The notes: generated by a model from the letters alone, not told the origin. A stretch of 64,000 nucleotides of DNA from Photobacterium kagoshimensis (GCF_050337045.1 NZ_JAKJSO010000008.1:1-64000), one strand, 5' to 3'; positions 26,331-36,423 are shown, counted from the stretch's first letter. Translations and numbers: made by a program.

Positions 26331-28064
26331 ATGAAAGTAGCCATAGTGACAGCTTGCCCTAGCGGCATTGCAAATAGCGTCATTGCTGCAGGTTTGCTTG
26401 AAAAAGCAGTAGCAGAATTAAAGTGGACAGCCAATATTGAGTGTCAGTCGAGTGTAGTTAGTGGTGATACATTAACGGCTGACCAAATAGATGCAGCAGA
26501 CTATGTCATTGTTGCCACTAGCCGTGCAATTGACCTGAGCCGTTTTAAATCGAAAAAAGTATATCAGTCTGATATTGCCGCTTGTTTAGTATCGCCAAAA
26601 ACATACTTAGAAAATGCGATTAACCAAGCTGAAACCTTGACTGTTATTCCACAAGCTGAAGAAAGCCAAAGTGGAGCAAACGCAGCAAAGAAAATTGTGG
26701 CAATCACTGCTTGTCCAACAGGTGTTGCACATACCTTTATGGCGGCTGAAGCACTTGAAGAAGAAGGTCAGCGTCTTGGTCACCAGATTAAGGTTGAAAC
26801 CCGTGGATCTGTTGGTGCGAAGAATCAACTGACTGAAGACGAAATTGCCGATGCCGATCTGGTGATTATTGCGGCTGATATCGAAATCGACATGGCGCGT
26901 TTTTCAGGCAAAAAGGTGTACAAAACCAGTACTGGGCTTGCACTGAAGAAAACGAAACAAGAATTTGAAAATGCCTTTGCGAAAGGGACAACCTATCAAC
27001 ACGATGCTAGCTCATCAAGCAATGCTAGCGCTTCAACTGAAAAAACAGGTGCATACAAACACTTAATGACGGGTGTTTCTCACATGTTACCGCTTGTTGT
27101 AGCTGGTGGCTTGTCGATTGCCTTGTCGTTTGTATTCGGCATCGAAGCATTTAAAGAGGAAGGCACATTAGCCGCTGCTTTAATGACCATAGGTGGTGGT
27201 TCTGCATTTGCTTTGATGGTACCAGTACTGGCGGGCTTTATTGCATTTTCTATTGCTGATCGCCCTGGTCTTGCTCCTGGTTTAATTGGTGGTATGTTAG
27301 CAAGCTCAACAGGGGCGGGTTTCCTTGGTGGTATCGTTGCTGGTTTCTTAGCGGGCTATAGCGCTAAAATGGTTGCCGATAATGTTAAGCTGCCACAATC
27401 GATGGAAGCGCTTAAACCTATTTTGATCATTCCGCTTGCCGCGAGTTTAATCACTGGCCTGATCATGATTTATGTGGTTGGCGGCCCTGTATCTGCCGCG
27501 ATGACAGGCCTGACGGATTTCCTCAATAACATGGGCTCTGCAAACGCTGTGCTCTTGGGTATTATTCTTGGCTGTATGATGTGTTTCGACCTTGGTGGCC
27601 CTGTAAATAAAGCGGCGTATACTTTTGGTGTTGGCTTACTTGCATCACAAACTTATGCGCCAATGGCTGCGGTTATGGCTGCGGGTATGGTACCAGCATT
27701 GGGTATGGGCTTAGCGACTTTCCTTGCAAAACGTAAATTCACGAACAGTGAATCAGAAGCGGGTAAAGCATCGTTTGTGCTGGGCTTATGTTTTATTTCT
27801 GAAGGTGCAATTCCATTTGCGGCACGCGATCCAATGCGCGTGATTCCAAGTTGTATGGCAGGTGGCGCATTAACTGGCGCATTGTCTATGCTATTTGGTG
27901 CGAAACTGATGGCACCACACGGCGGCTTATTTGTGCTGTTTATTCCAAATGCAATCACACCAGTCTTTATGTACTTAGTTGCGATTGCGGCTGGTACTTT
28001 AGTAACGGGTGTGACTTACGCATTCTTAAAGCGTGCTGATGAAACACAAACAGCAACGGCCTAA
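26331..28064 (+). CDS. fruA: fructose-specific PTS EIIBC component FruA
   Basis: This 577-residue inner-membrane permease has two EIIB units: an N-terminal B' copy (TACPSGIANS) and the active one (ITACPTGVAHTFMAAEAL, about residues 120-137, with the phosphorylated cysteine). The EIIC transport domain of about nine membrane segments follows from about residue 240. It imports fructose as fructose 1-phosphate. ATG at 26331 is chosen for the GAGGG about 9 bases upstream; a TTG two codons earlier is possible. About 90 bases separate it from fruK. Confidence 0.96.
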   Translation: MKVAIVTACPSGIANSVIAAGLLEKAVAELKWTANIECQSSVVSGDTLTADQIDAADYVIVATSRAIDLSRFKSKKVYQSDIAACLVSPKTYLENAINQAETLTVIPQAEESQSGANAAKKIVAITACPTGVAHTFMAAEALEEEGQRLGHQIKVETRGSVGAKNQLTEDEIADADLVIIAADIEIDMARFSGKKVYKTSTGLALKKTKQEFENAFAKGTTYQHDASSSSNASASTEKTGAYKHLMTGVSHMLPLVVAGGLSIALSFVFGIEAFKEEGTLAAALMTIGGGSAFALMVPVLAGFIAFSIADRPGLAPGLIGGMLASSTGAGFLGGIVAGFLAGYSAKMVADNVKLPQSMEALKPILIIPLAASLITGLIMIYVVGGPVSAAMTGLTDFLNNMGSANAVLLGIILGCMMCFDLGGPVNKAAYTFGVGLLASQTYAPMAAVMAAGMVPALGMGLATFLAKRKFTNSESEAGKASFVLGLCFISEGAIPFAARDPMRVIPSCMAGGALTGALSMLFGAKLMAPHGGLFVLFIPNAITPVFMYLVAIAAGTLVTGVTYAFLKRADETQTATA

Positions 28065-28116
28065 ACGATAAACATAGTGATATTTAGCCACTAACTTGTT
28101 TATTTGAAATAAAAGA

Positions 28117-28152
28117 AGCCCCGATATTGCTACGATATCGGGGCTATTTTTT
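28117..28152 (+). terminator. terminator of the fruBKA operon
   Basis: An 11-bp perfect stem, AGCCCCGATAT with ATATCGGGGCT, around a 7-base loop, followed by ATTTTTT. The stretch from here to 28373 holds no convincing gene. Confidence 0.93.
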
Positions 28153-28373
28153 GCCACCGCTGCCTACTTTATATTGTTCTGTATTCACTAAACGCTATTC
28201 TTTTATTTCCCCAAGCGCAACAGAGTTGCAAAGCACATCAAGAATAGGGTTAATCAATACAGCGAATGTTCGTAGGCTCTCCTTGCGTATTCAAAAAAGC
28301 ATTACTGCTAAAGCGCATTAGTTATTATTATCCCAAATGTTTACTACTTTATTATTGTAATTCTTAAATACTA

Positions 28374-29063
28374 TTACTCTTCTGCTGCCATCAACAACTC
28401 TTCACCGTCAGTAATTAACAGGTAAGATTTGCCAATTTCAAGCTGACATATATCAATGTTCTCAGGTCCAAAATATAAATCGCCACTACAGTTATCGACG
28501 GTTATGTAAGGGGTGACAACACCTTGTTTGGCTTCATTAATTGAGACCGACGCAGTAGTAATAATTTGCGCATCTTTTTGGCTAAATACACGAACGCGAT
28601 ACTTACCAGCCATATCTGAACGTGACCGTTTTAATGCACTGAGCTTAAAGAGTTTGCTTTTAGCATCATCTAACCAAGCGACAACCCATAAATCGGCATT
28701 TTCACGAATTAGCATATTCTCTATTTTGGCTGTAATGCTCTTAGTGTTGGCGTCTTGGATGCCCAATTGAACAGTGACGTTGTCACTTACATTCCAACGA
28801 TACATATAGGGTGTGACATCTTTATCCATGTTTTCCGTGGCTTTGTTTGTGCTGGCAAAAAGTGAACTTTCACTCAAAGTGTTACGGATATGGTAGTCAA
28901 CAGCCTCACTGGTTGAATTTACGAAGTGTAAATCGGCTTGACGTGTGCGAGCTATGCCATCAACAGCATTACTGATTGCGTCAATATCACTGTCTCCATC
29001 CCCTGAACCACCACAACCCAATAGCACAATTGGTAATGCGGTTAATAGCACTGTCCTAAACAT
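28374..29063 (-). CDS. lipoprotein of unknown function
   Basis: This 229-residue protein has a clear lipobox (ALPIVLLGCGGSG; cysteine at about residue 17) and a glycine/aspartate-rich linker, so it should be anchored to a membrane facing the periplasm. The body looks like a beta-rich domain (VTVQLGIQDANTKSITAKIENM, GKYRVRVFSQKDA) and has a likely disulfide pair near the end (VDNCSG, IDICQL). AGAGG lies about 7 bases before the ATG. The neighbours are the fructose operon and ppsR, with no obvious link. No known family was recognised. Confidence 0.8.
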   Translation of the reverse strand: MFRTVLLTALPIVLLGCGGSGDGDSDIDAISNAVDGIARTRQADLHFVNSTSEAVDYHIRNTLSESSLFASTNKATENMDKDVTPYMYRWNVSDNVTVQLGIQDANTKSITAKIENMLIRENADLWVVAWLDDAKSKLFKLSALKRSRSDMAGKYRVRVFSQKDAQIITTASVSINEAKQGVVTPYITVDNCSGDLYFGPENIDICQLEIGKSYLLITDGEELLMAAEE

Positions 29064-29322
29064 GTTAGAACCTCTTTTGTAATTATTTTATGAATCTAAT
29101 GTAAGCATATTGCAAGATCCCACTCCTATTTGATGAATTCTGATGGATAAATTGAACTTGTATTTAACTAATTGAAATAAAGTTAAAAATCAGCCTCTCA
29201 TTCATGAGAATACTAAAAAGGTGATAGGTATGAGAAATAAGTTGGATAAAGAAGTGGCAAAATTGACCACTTCTTAGCTGAGTGAGGGAAAAGACGTGCC
29301 AGTTAATTCTCGCCGAGAAATA

Positions 29323-30156
29323 TCAGCACATACGGCGCTTTAAACCGCTTAATTCAAGTAGCCTTGTCGAAATTTCTTCCACAGAGAGTGAGCTGGTATT
29401 CAAGTAGGGAATGGCTTCGCGTCGGAACATGCTTTCGACCTTACCCAATTCAGTTTCACATTGATGTTGGCTCGCGTATTCGCTGTCGGCCATGCGTTCA
29501 TGCCGAATCGTGTGCAGGCGCTCAGGATCAATCGTTAGACCAAAGGTCTTATATCTATATGGTTCAATAGCTTGTGGAAGCTTTAAGCGCTTCATGTCTT
29601 CTGCGATAAAAGGGTAATTAACAGCTCTAATGCCAAATTGCATTGCTAGATATAAACTTGTTGGGGTTTTACCACATCGAGAGACCCCAAGTAGGATAAT
29701 ATCAGCCTGATCAAGATTATTCAGTGAGATACCATCGTCGTGGGCAAGGGTATATTCGATAGCTGCAATACGATCCATGTAGCTTGCAGCATCTTTATTT
29801 ATGCTATGCGAGCGCTGTAATTTGGGCGCTGGCTCAAGGTTTAGGTCTTGACGCAGTGGTTCAACAAGGACATTCAAAACATCATAAAGTAAAGCGTTGC
29901 TTTGTTCTAAAATTAACTTTACCTCAGGAACAACCACAGAGTAAAAGACAATAGGTTGCACGCCTGAATTTATACCTGCTTGTTCTATAAGGTTTTTTAC
30001 GTATTTTGCCCGCTCTGTTGTTTCAACAAAAGGCAATGTCATTTGCTTAGTTTCTAAAGGAAATTGGCCTAAAACAGCGTGTCCAAGCGTCTCAGATGTG
30101 ATTGCAGTACCGTCAGAAACGTAAAATACGTCACGAAATTGAGTTTTGCGCTGCAT
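29323..30156 (-). CDS. ppsR: PEP synthase regulatory protein PpsR (kinase/phosphotransferase)
   Basis: This 277-residue DUF299 protein opens with VFYVSDGTAITSETLG and carries the nucleotide loop GVSRCGKTPTSLYLA at about residue 157. In E. coli, PpsR inactivates PEP synthase by ADP-dependent phosphorylation of a threonine and reactivates it by phosphorolysis. It is divergent from ppsA, its expected target, across a 186-base shared control region, which confirms the assignment. Confidence 0.95.
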   Translation of the reverse strand: MQRKTQFRDVFYVSDGTAITSETLGHAVLGQFPLETKQMTLPFVETTERAKYVKNLIEQAGINSGVQPIVFYSVVVPEVKLILEQSNALLYDVLNVLVEPLRQDLNLEPAPKLQRSHSINKDAASYMDRIAAIEYTLAHDDGISLNNLDQADIILLGVSRCGKTPTSLYLAMQFGIRAVNYPFIAEDMKRLKLPQAIEPYRYKTFGLTIDPERLHTIRHERMADSEYASQHQCETELGKVESMFRREAIPYLNTSSLSVEEISTRLLELSGLKRRMC

Positions 30157-30277
30157 AAAAAGTTGAATCCTTAAAATTATTTTGTAATCGTGTGAGGTAT
30201 CAGAGTTATTACAATAACCTAAAAAGGAATATCCTCCAGATCAACCCTGCAACGTGTGTATTTTTTTGTGACTTAAT

Positions 30278-30289
30278 GCAAACGTTTGC
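30278..30289. promoter_or_regulatory. PurR-like palindrome in the ppsR-ppsA control region
   Basis: GCAAACGTTTGC is a perfect 12-bp palindrome set in ATGCAAACGTTTGCCT, which matches 14 of 16 positions of the E. coli PurR box. It lies about 55 bp before the ppsA start. Another LacI-family regulator with a similar site is possible. Confidence 0.5.
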
Positions 30290-30342
30290 CTTGGTGGCTA
30301 TATTCTTAATTACTGCTGTATCCAATACAAGGAGACTTCCCC

Positions 30343-32712
30343 GTGCAACAGAATGTTGTTTGGTATGACGCTTTATCAATGAATGACGTTGACAAAGTAG
30401 GTGGAAAGAACGCATCACTCGGCGAAATGGTCGCGAATTTGGCGAACGCTGGTGTGAAGGTACCCAATGGTTATGCAACAACATCGTTTGCTTTTAATGC
30501 TTTTTTAGAAGCTGATGGGTTGAATGATCGTATCTATCAGCTACTTGATAAGTTGGATGTTGAAGATGTAAACGCGCTGAAAGCGGCTGGTGAAACCATT
30601 CGTGGCTGGGTTCATGAAGCGCCTTTCCCTGCCGATTTAGAGGAAGATATTCGTCGTTGCTACGCTGAACTTGGTGAAGGTGACGAAATGTTATCTGTTG
30701 CGGTGCGCTCATCTGCGACAGCAGAAGATTTACCCGATGCTTCATTTGCAGGTCAACAAGAAACCTTCCTAAACGTACGTGGCATTGATTCTGTTATTGA
30801 AGCGGTTAAGCATGTTTTTGCATCTTTGTTTAATGACCGTGCAATCTCATACCGTGTGCACCAAGGCTTTGAACACCAGGGTGTTGCATTGTCTGCGGGT
30901 ATTCAACGTATGGTTCGTTCTGACATAGCATCGTCAGGCGTGATGTTCACTCTGGATACTGAGTCTGGCTTTGACCAAGTTGTATTTATTACATCTTCTT
31001 GGGGCTTGGGTGAAATGGTTGTTCAGGGCGCAGTTAACCCTGATGAGTTTTATGTACATAAGCCAACCTTAGCTGCTGGTAACTCAGCAGTTGTGCGTCG
31101 TACGATTGGATCGAAAATGATCAAAATGGTGTACGCTGGCGGTGAAGAGCTAGGTACGCAAGTTGAAACAATTGAGACATCGGTAGAAGAACGTACCCAG
31201 TTCTCTTTAACTGATGCTGAAATTGAAGAGTTGGCGAAACAAGCGCTGATCATTGAAAAACACTACGGCCGTCCGATGGACATCGAGTGGGCGAAAGATG
31301 GCGTAACTGGCGAACTCTTGATTGTTCAAGCCCGCCCTGAAACAGTACGTTCGCGTGATGATCAAAATGTGATGGAGCGTTTCCATTTAAATGCGCAAGC
31401 ACAAGCCATTATTGAGGGTCGAGCGATTGGCCAGCGTATTGGTACGGGCGTTGTTCGTGTTGTCACCAGTCTTGATCAAATGGATCAAGTAAAAGACGGT
31501 GACGTATTAGTCGCTGACATGACAGACCCAGATTGGGAACCTGTGATGAAAAAAGCCTCTGCTATCGTCACTAACCGTGGTGGCCGTACCTGTCATGCTG
31601 CGATTATTGCACGTGAACTTGGTATTCCTGCTGTTGTGGGGTGTGGTAAAGCGACTGAGCAGTTAGTAGATGGTCAGCAGGTCACTGTTTCTTGTGCGCA
31701 AGGTGAAACCGGCTTTATTTATGAAGGTGAGTTAGACTTTGAAATTCGCCGTTCAGAAGTTGATTCACTGCCTGAACTGCCTTTGAAAGTTATGATGAAC
31801 GTGGGTAACCCAGACCGTGCATTTGATTTCGCTTGTATTCCAAACGAAGGTGTTGGTCTTGCTCGTTTAGAGTTCATCATCAATAAGATGATCGGTATTC
31901 ACCCGAAAGCATTACTGAACTACGATCAACAATCTGATGAGTTAAAAGCAGAAATTGACCACCGTATCGCGGGTTATGAAAGCCCTGTTGAGTTTTACAT
32001 TCAAAAACTAACAGAAGGTATTTCAACGCTTGCGTCGGCATTCTGGCCAAAACGCGTTATCGTTCGTATGTCTGACTTTAAGTCAAACGAATACCGTAAC
32101 TTGGTGGGTGGGGTTAACTTCGAACCTACAGAAGAAAACCCAATGCTTGGTTTCCGCGGTGCATCACGCTACGTGTCTGAACAATTCCAAGATTGTTTTG
32201 CACTAGAGTGTGAAGCCATTAAGCGTGTACGTAATAAAATGGGGCTGAAAAATGTCGAGATTATGATCCCATTTGTTCGCACGGTTAGCGAAGCCGCTTC
32301 GGTCATTGATCTGCTTGCGAAATTTGACTTACGCCGTGGTGAAGAAGGCCTTAAAGTCATCATGATGTGTGAGCTACCTTCTAACGCTATCTTGGCGGAA
32401 GACTTCTTGAAGTACTTTGATGGCTTCTCGATTGGCTCGAACGATATGACGCAGCTTACACTTGGTCTTGATCGAGATTCTGGTGAAATCGCCCACATGT
32501 TTGATGAACGTAATGACGCAGTAAAAGCTATGCTTTCTATGGCGATCAAAGCTGCAAACAAGGCAGGGAAATACGTGGGTATTTGTGGTCAGGGCCCTTC
32601 AGACCATGAAGATTTAGCGGACTGGTTGATGGAGCAGGGGATTGACTCTGTATCGCTAAACCCAGATACCGTTGTTGAAACATGGCTACACCTCGGTAAG
32701 AAAGATGTTTAA
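30343..32712 (+). CDS. ppsA: phosphoenolpyruvate synthase
   Basis: This 789-residue enzyme makes PEP from pyruvate and ATP for gluconeogenesis. An N-terminal ATP-grasp domain (GGKNASLGEM; VRSSATAEDLPDASFAGQQET) is followed by the phosphohistidine domain (GGRTCHAAIIARELGIPAVVG, histidine at 418) and the C-terminal PEP/pyruvate barrel (GSNDMTQLTLGLDRD; CGQGPSDH). The length equals that of E. coli PpsA. The start is GTG with AAGGAG upstream. PpsR next door should control its phosphorylation. Confidence 0.97.
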   Translation: MQQNVVWYDALSMNDVDKVGGKNASLGEMVANLANAGVKVPNGYATTSFAFNAFLEADGLNDRIYQLLDKLDVEDVNALKAAGETIRGWVHEAPFPADLEEDIRRCYAELGEGDEMLSVAVRSSATAEDLPDASFAGQQETFLNVRGIDSVIEAVKHVFASLFNDRAISYRVHQGFEHQGVALSAGIQRMVRSDIASSGVMFTLDTESGFDQVVFITSSWGLGEMVVQGAVNPDEFYVHKPTLAAGNSAVVRRTIGSKMIKMVYAGGEELGTQVETIETSVEERTQFSLTDAEIEELAKQALIIEKHYGRPMDIEWAKDGVTGELLIVQARPETVRSRDDQNVMERFHLNAQAQAIIEGRAIGQRIGTGVVRVVTSLDQMDQVKDGDVLVADMTDPDWEPVMKKASAIVTNRGGRTCHAAIIARELGIPAVVGCGKATEQLVDGQQVTVSCAQGETGFIYEGELDFEIRRSEVDSLPELPLKVMMNVGNPDRAFDFACIPNEGVGLARLEFIINKMIGIHPKALLNYDQQSDELKAEIDHRIAGYESPVEFYIQKLTEGISTLASAFWPKRVIVRMSDFKSNEYRNLVGGVNFEPTEENPMLGFRGASRYVSEQFQDCFALECEAIKRVRNKMGLKNVEIMIPFVRTVSEAASVIDLLAKFDLRRGEEGLKVIMMCELPSNAILAEDFLKYFDGFSIGSNDMTQLTLGLDRDSGEIAHMFDERNDAVKAMLSMAIKAANKAGKYVGICGQGPSDHEDLADWLMEQGIDSVSLNPDTVVETWLHLGKKDV

Positions 32713-32735
32713 TTAGCCGATAATCTACTAACAAT

Positions 32736-32762
32736 AAAACCCGCAGCGATGCGGGTTTTTTT
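32736..32762 (+). terminator. terminator of ppsA
   Basis: AAAACCCGCA and TGCGGGTTTT form a perfect stem around GCGA, followed by more T's. Confidence 0.95.
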
Positions 32763-32919
32763 ATATCAATATTAACCCCATCAATGATATTTTTTCTCAT
32801 ACAGATTTACATGCAGAAAGTTGATCTTAATTACGACTTGGCATATAAAGAGGTAACCGATGACTTACTTCATGATTATATTAATTTTTTCAAACCTTTA
32901 ATAACATGGAGAAAAGAAG

Positions 32920-33345
32920 GTGGTTAAGGCAAAATCAGAAGGAAAACGTTGGATCGATGTGGTGCTATTTCGCCATGTTTACAGTGATGCCGATTTTGAT
33001 ATTACTTCACGCGATCTGGTTGTTAGAGGTGATAGCTATAAGTTAAGTAAGATAAAACAGCTGCAAATACGTAAGTTAAGTGTAAAAGATAATCTCGTTC
33101 GGTTAGCGTCAATTGTATTTGCCTTGTCTGCTGCAACGTGGGCTTTTGTACCTCAATTTGGCTTTTTGGCACTCATAGTTTCGTTGTTTATCGCACTGCT
33201 ATCATTTAAGAAATACGAATTGCGTGCGGAGTTTCGAGGGTGTGATGAAACTGGTGACCAATGGGTATCACTTGTACGTTGCTGCACCAAAAATGAGTAC
33301 AGTACGTTGAAAGAAATCTATTCGAGCGTTCAGCCAAAGCTATAA
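32920..33345 (+). CDS. small inner-membrane protein of unknown function (DUF6232-like)
   Basis: This 141-residue protein has an N-terminal soluble part (SDADFDITSRDLVVRGDSYKLSKI), two adjoining membrane segments (about residues 65-95) and a C-terminal soluble part. The pattern of a short beta region setting up two helices resembles DUF6232-type proteins, but similarity is weak. The start is GTG with GGAG about 8 bases upstream. It is convergent with the GAPDH gene. No function can be given. Confidence 0.7.
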   Translation: MVKAKSEGKRWIDVVLFRHVYSDADFDITSRDLVVRGDSYKLSKIKQLQIRKLSVKDNLVRLASIVFALSAATWAFVPQFGFLALIVSLFIALLSFKKYELRAEFRGCDETGDQWVSLVRCCTKNEYSTLKEIYSSVQPKL

Positions 33346-33375
33346 CGAAAAACCGCCCTGAATATTCAGAGCGGT
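33346..33375 (-). terminator. terminator of the GAPDH gene
   Basis: On the minus strand ACCGC...CTGAATATTCAG...GCGGT forms a long hairpin followed by TTTTT. It lies between convergent genes. Confidence 0.85.
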
Positions 33376-33416
33376 AAATAGGCAAGAGGTTTAGTTATTA
33401 TTATAAGTACAGTGTT

Positions 33417-34853
33417 TTACTTAGCGGGATAGGTTTTGTAGCGTACACCCATCATTTGTTCCATACAGTGAACAACTTGGCAGCTATAACCGAACTCGTT
33501 ATCGTACCAAATGTAGAGTACACAACGATTATCTTGCGCTATGGTCGCAACACCATCGACAACGCCTGCAACACGTGAACCCACAATATCGCTAGACACA
33601 ACTTCGGTCGAATCTGTGAAATCAATTTGGCCAGAAAGCGGCGAGTTAAGTGCCATTTCACGAAGATAATGGTTCATTTCTTCTGCAGTGACATTCTCGT
33701 TAAGGTTCAGGTTAGCAACTGCCATTGAGACATTGGGTGTTGGAACGCGAATTGAGTTCCCAGATAGCTTGCCTGCAAGTTCAGGTAGCGCTTTAGCAAC
33801 GGCTTTAGCAGCGCCCGTTGAAGTTAGCACCATATTTAAAGATGCAGAACGACCGCGTCTATCACCTGAGTGGAAATTATCGATTAAGTTCTGATCATTG
33901 GTGTATGAGTGTACGGTTTCAATGTGGCCAGACACGACACCATACTTATCGTTTACTGCTTTAAGTACAGGTGTAATGGCGTTCGTTGTACAGCTCGCTG
34001 CTGAGATGATGGTGTCTTCAGGCTGAATAACGGATTCATTAACACCAAATACGATATTTTTGATGTCACCTTTACCCGGTGCCGTGAGTAGTACTTTACT
34101 TGTACCAGGACATGCTAGGTGATTGCCTAAGCCTTCACTATCACGCCAAATACCTGTGTTATCAACAACAAGCGCATTGTTGATGCCATATTGGGTGTAA
34201 TCAACATCAGCAGGGCTATTCGCATAAATCACTTGAATGAAGTTACCATTGACAATGATGGCTTTGCGTTCTTCATCAACCGTAATGCTACCGTTGAATG
34301 GACCATGTACCGAATCACGACGAAGTAAGCTCGCACGTTTCTCTAAATCACCGTGCTTACCGCCACGAACAACGATTGCTTTTAGGCGAAGTGGGTAACC
34401 CGCGCCACTTTTTTCAATAAGCAGTCGCGCTAAAAGGCGCCCAATACGACCAAAGCCGTAAAGTACAACATCACGAGATTCCAGTGATTGGGTGCTGCTT
34501 AGTGATTCAGCTAGTGCGGTTTGAAGAAAGTCTTTTAGACCGTTTTCATCATCTTGATTCTTCCAATATTCGTAAGCAAGTTGACCGACATCGATTCGAC
34601 AAGGTGATAAATCTAACTCAGTCATTTGCTGAATCAGTGGAAGCGTTTGAGCTGGTGATAAAGCCTCACCTGTGTACTTACGTGCCACACGGTGCGCTTT
34701 GATAATATCGACAGTTGAAGCGTTAACCAATTGACGACCAAACAGTAAGATTTCGACACCTTTCTGTCGGTACAGTTGACCAAGAAGTGGTGAGATGGAT
34801 TCTGAATTCGTTTGGCTAGTTTGCCAATCAAGAAGGTATTTTTCCGGACTCAT
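33417..34853 (-). CDS. long-type glyceraldehyde-3-phosphate dehydrogenase
   Basis: This 478-residue protein contains a full GAPDH: the NAD fold VLYGFGRIGRLLARLL from about residue 128, the catalytic site SAASCTTNAITP, HSYTNDQNLID, RSASLNMVLTSTGAAKA and WYDNEFGYS near the end. It also has an N-terminal extension of about 125 residues that is absent from GapA (about 331 residues). Such long GAPDHs occur in vibrios and pseudomonads and are thought to work in the gluconeogenic direction. Proximity to ppsA fits that. The extension has no recognised domain. Confidence 0.9.
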   Translation of the reverse strand: MSPEKYLLDWQTSQTNSESISPLLGQLYRQKGVEILLFGRQLVNASTVDIIKAHRVARKYTGEALSPAQTLPLIQQMTELDLSPCRIDVGQLAYEYWKNQDDENGLKDFLQTALAESLSSTQSLESRDVVLYGFGRIGRLLARLLIEKSGAGYPLRLKAIVVRGGKHGDLEKRASLLRRDSVHGPFNGSITVDEERKAIIVNGNFIQVIYANSPADVDYTQYGINNALVVDNTGIWRDSEGLGNHLACPGTSKVLLTAPGKGDIKNIVFGVNESVIQPEDTIISAASCTTNAITPVLKAVNDKYGVVSGHIETVHSYTNDQNLIDNFHSGDRRGRSASLNMVLTSTGAAKAVAKALPELAGKLSGNSIRVPTPNVSMAVANLNLNENVTAEEMNHYLREMALNSPLSGQIDFTDSTEVVSSDIVGSRVAGVVDGVATIAQDNRCVLYIWYDNEFGYSCQVVHCMEQMMGVRYKTYPAK

Positions 34854-35298
34854 CTTTACTAGGACCTTTCACGTTTTTGGGGGAATGAAGCAGGCGGGAA
34901 CCTGCATGAAGCTATGTTGTTTTTATGGCAGAAAGTGTAACGTTTGCGTCGTTTTTAACCTAGTAAAATTAAGCAGTTATAATTGTGATCTTAGGCTGTT
35001 TTGTCGCGTGATCAAACTCGCAATTTATTTTTGTAGGACGTCTTTATTGTGCTGTAACAAGAGACTTATTTTTCACTATGCATTTAAGGGAAAGTCTTAT
35101 ATTTCATCAAGTTGCTGCTTGTAATAAAAACGCAAAATAAAAGATGCTACAGACTTAGCTGATAAAACTAACGATATAAAGGCTTGGCGCTTGTTCAGAA
35201 AGGCAGATGCGAGGTTTAGCTAACATGAAAGTAAGGCTAGCGATAATGAGATAGCCTTACTGGTGATTGAGTTCATTACAGTGATGGTTTCAATTTTA
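34854..35298. other. gene-free stretch between GAPDH and anmK
   Basis: These 445 bases lie upstream of the minus-strand GAPDH gene and downstream of anmK. They are AT-rich and should hold the GAPDH promoter. TGTAATAAAA near 35119 vaguely recalls half of a HexR box, but the match is too weak to call. No terminator or small gene was recognised. Confidence 0.4.
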
Positions 35299-36423
35299 CT
35301 AAGCTGGATATATAGCGCCTAAAGTAATCGCATGAGTTGCACCTGTAACATCAGGTAGGTTACCCGGTAAATGATGCAAAGTTCGATAAGCCAACCATGC
35401 AAAGGCCATCGCTTCCAGGTTATCGCTATCGACCCCGCGCTCTGACGTACTCAAGATCTGCCACTGTGGCAACGCTGCTTGAAGTCGAGTGATCAAGAGT
35501 GGGTTATGCACACCACCACCGCACACGAGCAGTTCATTAGGGAGAGTTGGGTGTGTAAAAGTACGTACATCGTTAGCGATGGTTTGGGCCGTAAATTCTA
35601 CCAATGTAGCTTGTACATCTTGTGGCGAGATAAGGCGCTGCTCCTCAGTGAGTAGATCATCGAGATGCTTCTGCAACCAAGGAAGATTAAAGAGTTCACG
35701 CCCAGTGCTTTTGGGGGCTGATAACGCAAGGAATGGCTCAGTAAGCAGGCGTGTTAAAAGTTTAGTGTTGATAGCGCCTGTTAGTGCCCATGCTGCATCT
35801 TTGTCAAACGCTTGATCATGATGCTGTGCTATCCAAGCGTCCATCAGCATATTCCCTGGACCTGTATCGTAACCAACAACGTGCTGATCTGGCTGCAGTA
35901 CCGTAATATTTGAAATGCCGCCGATGTTTAAAATAACACGCGAAGTATCTGGGCTGCTAAATAACTGTTGGTGAAAAGCGGGCACTAACGGGGCGCCTTG
36001 CCCACCAAAGGCCATATCTTTGCGTCTAAAGTCAGCGACGGTGCAAATTCCTGTTTTTGCTGAAATGATATTGGCATCGCCGAGTTGCATCGTAAATGCG
36101 TATTCGCATTCCGGGGCATGAAATACAGTTTGTCCATGACTACCAATTGCACAGACTTCTTCAGGCTGTATCTGTGCTTTAGCTAGCAGAGCGTTAACAG
36201 CATCGGCAAATAAGTGGCCTAAACGATGATCGAGTTCGCCGATGGTTTGCAGATTCGTTGGCTGGCCAAGGCAGACTTCCAATAATGAACGCTTGAGGTT
36301 TTCCCCTATTGGAAAGCTGATTGATTCGATTAAATGCGTTTTCGTGGAATCTATTTCTACTATAACCGCATCTACACCATCCATACTGGTGCCAGACATG
36401 AGGCCTATGTATTTTTCAGTCAT
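35299..36423 (-). CDS. anmK: anhydro-N-acetylmuramic acid kinase
   Basis: This 374-residue kinase recycles cell-wall 1,6-anhydro-MurNAc to MurNAc 6-phosphate. It begins YIGLMSGTSMDGVDAVIVE, the hallmark of the family, and keeps GSHGQTVFH, NIGGISNIT, GYDTGPGNMLMDAW and VCGGGVHNPLL. The length is as expected. It stands alone here; murQ is not beside it. Confidence 0.96.
   Translation of the reverse strand: MTEKYIGLMSGTSMDGVDAVIVEIDSTKTHLIESISFPIGENLKRSLLEVCLGQPTNLQTIGELDHRLGHLFADAVNALLAKAQIQPEEVCAIGSHGQTVFHAPECEYAFTMQLGDANIISAKTGICTVADFRRKDMAFGGQGAPLVPAFHQQLFSSPDTSRVILNIGGISNITVLQPDQHVVGYDTGPGNMLMDAWIAQHHDQAFDKDAAWALTGAINTKLLTRLLTEPFLALSAPKSTGRELFNLPWLQKHLDDLLTEEQRLISPQDVQATLVEFTAQTIANDVRTFTHPTLPNELLVCGGGVHNPLLITRLQAALPQWQILSTSERGVDSDNLEAMAFAWLAYRTLHHLPGNLPDVTGATHAITLGAIYPA

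Noticed and set aside
30180..30215. HexR box (TGTAAT / ATTACA) upstream of ppsA
   Set aside because: The two half-sites are about 30 bases apart instead of the close palindromic spacing HexR needs.
34795..35124. 109-residue cysteine-rich plus-strand open frame
   Set aside because: It begins inside the GAPDH gene on the other strand, its composition is odd and there is no RBS; likely an antisense artefact.
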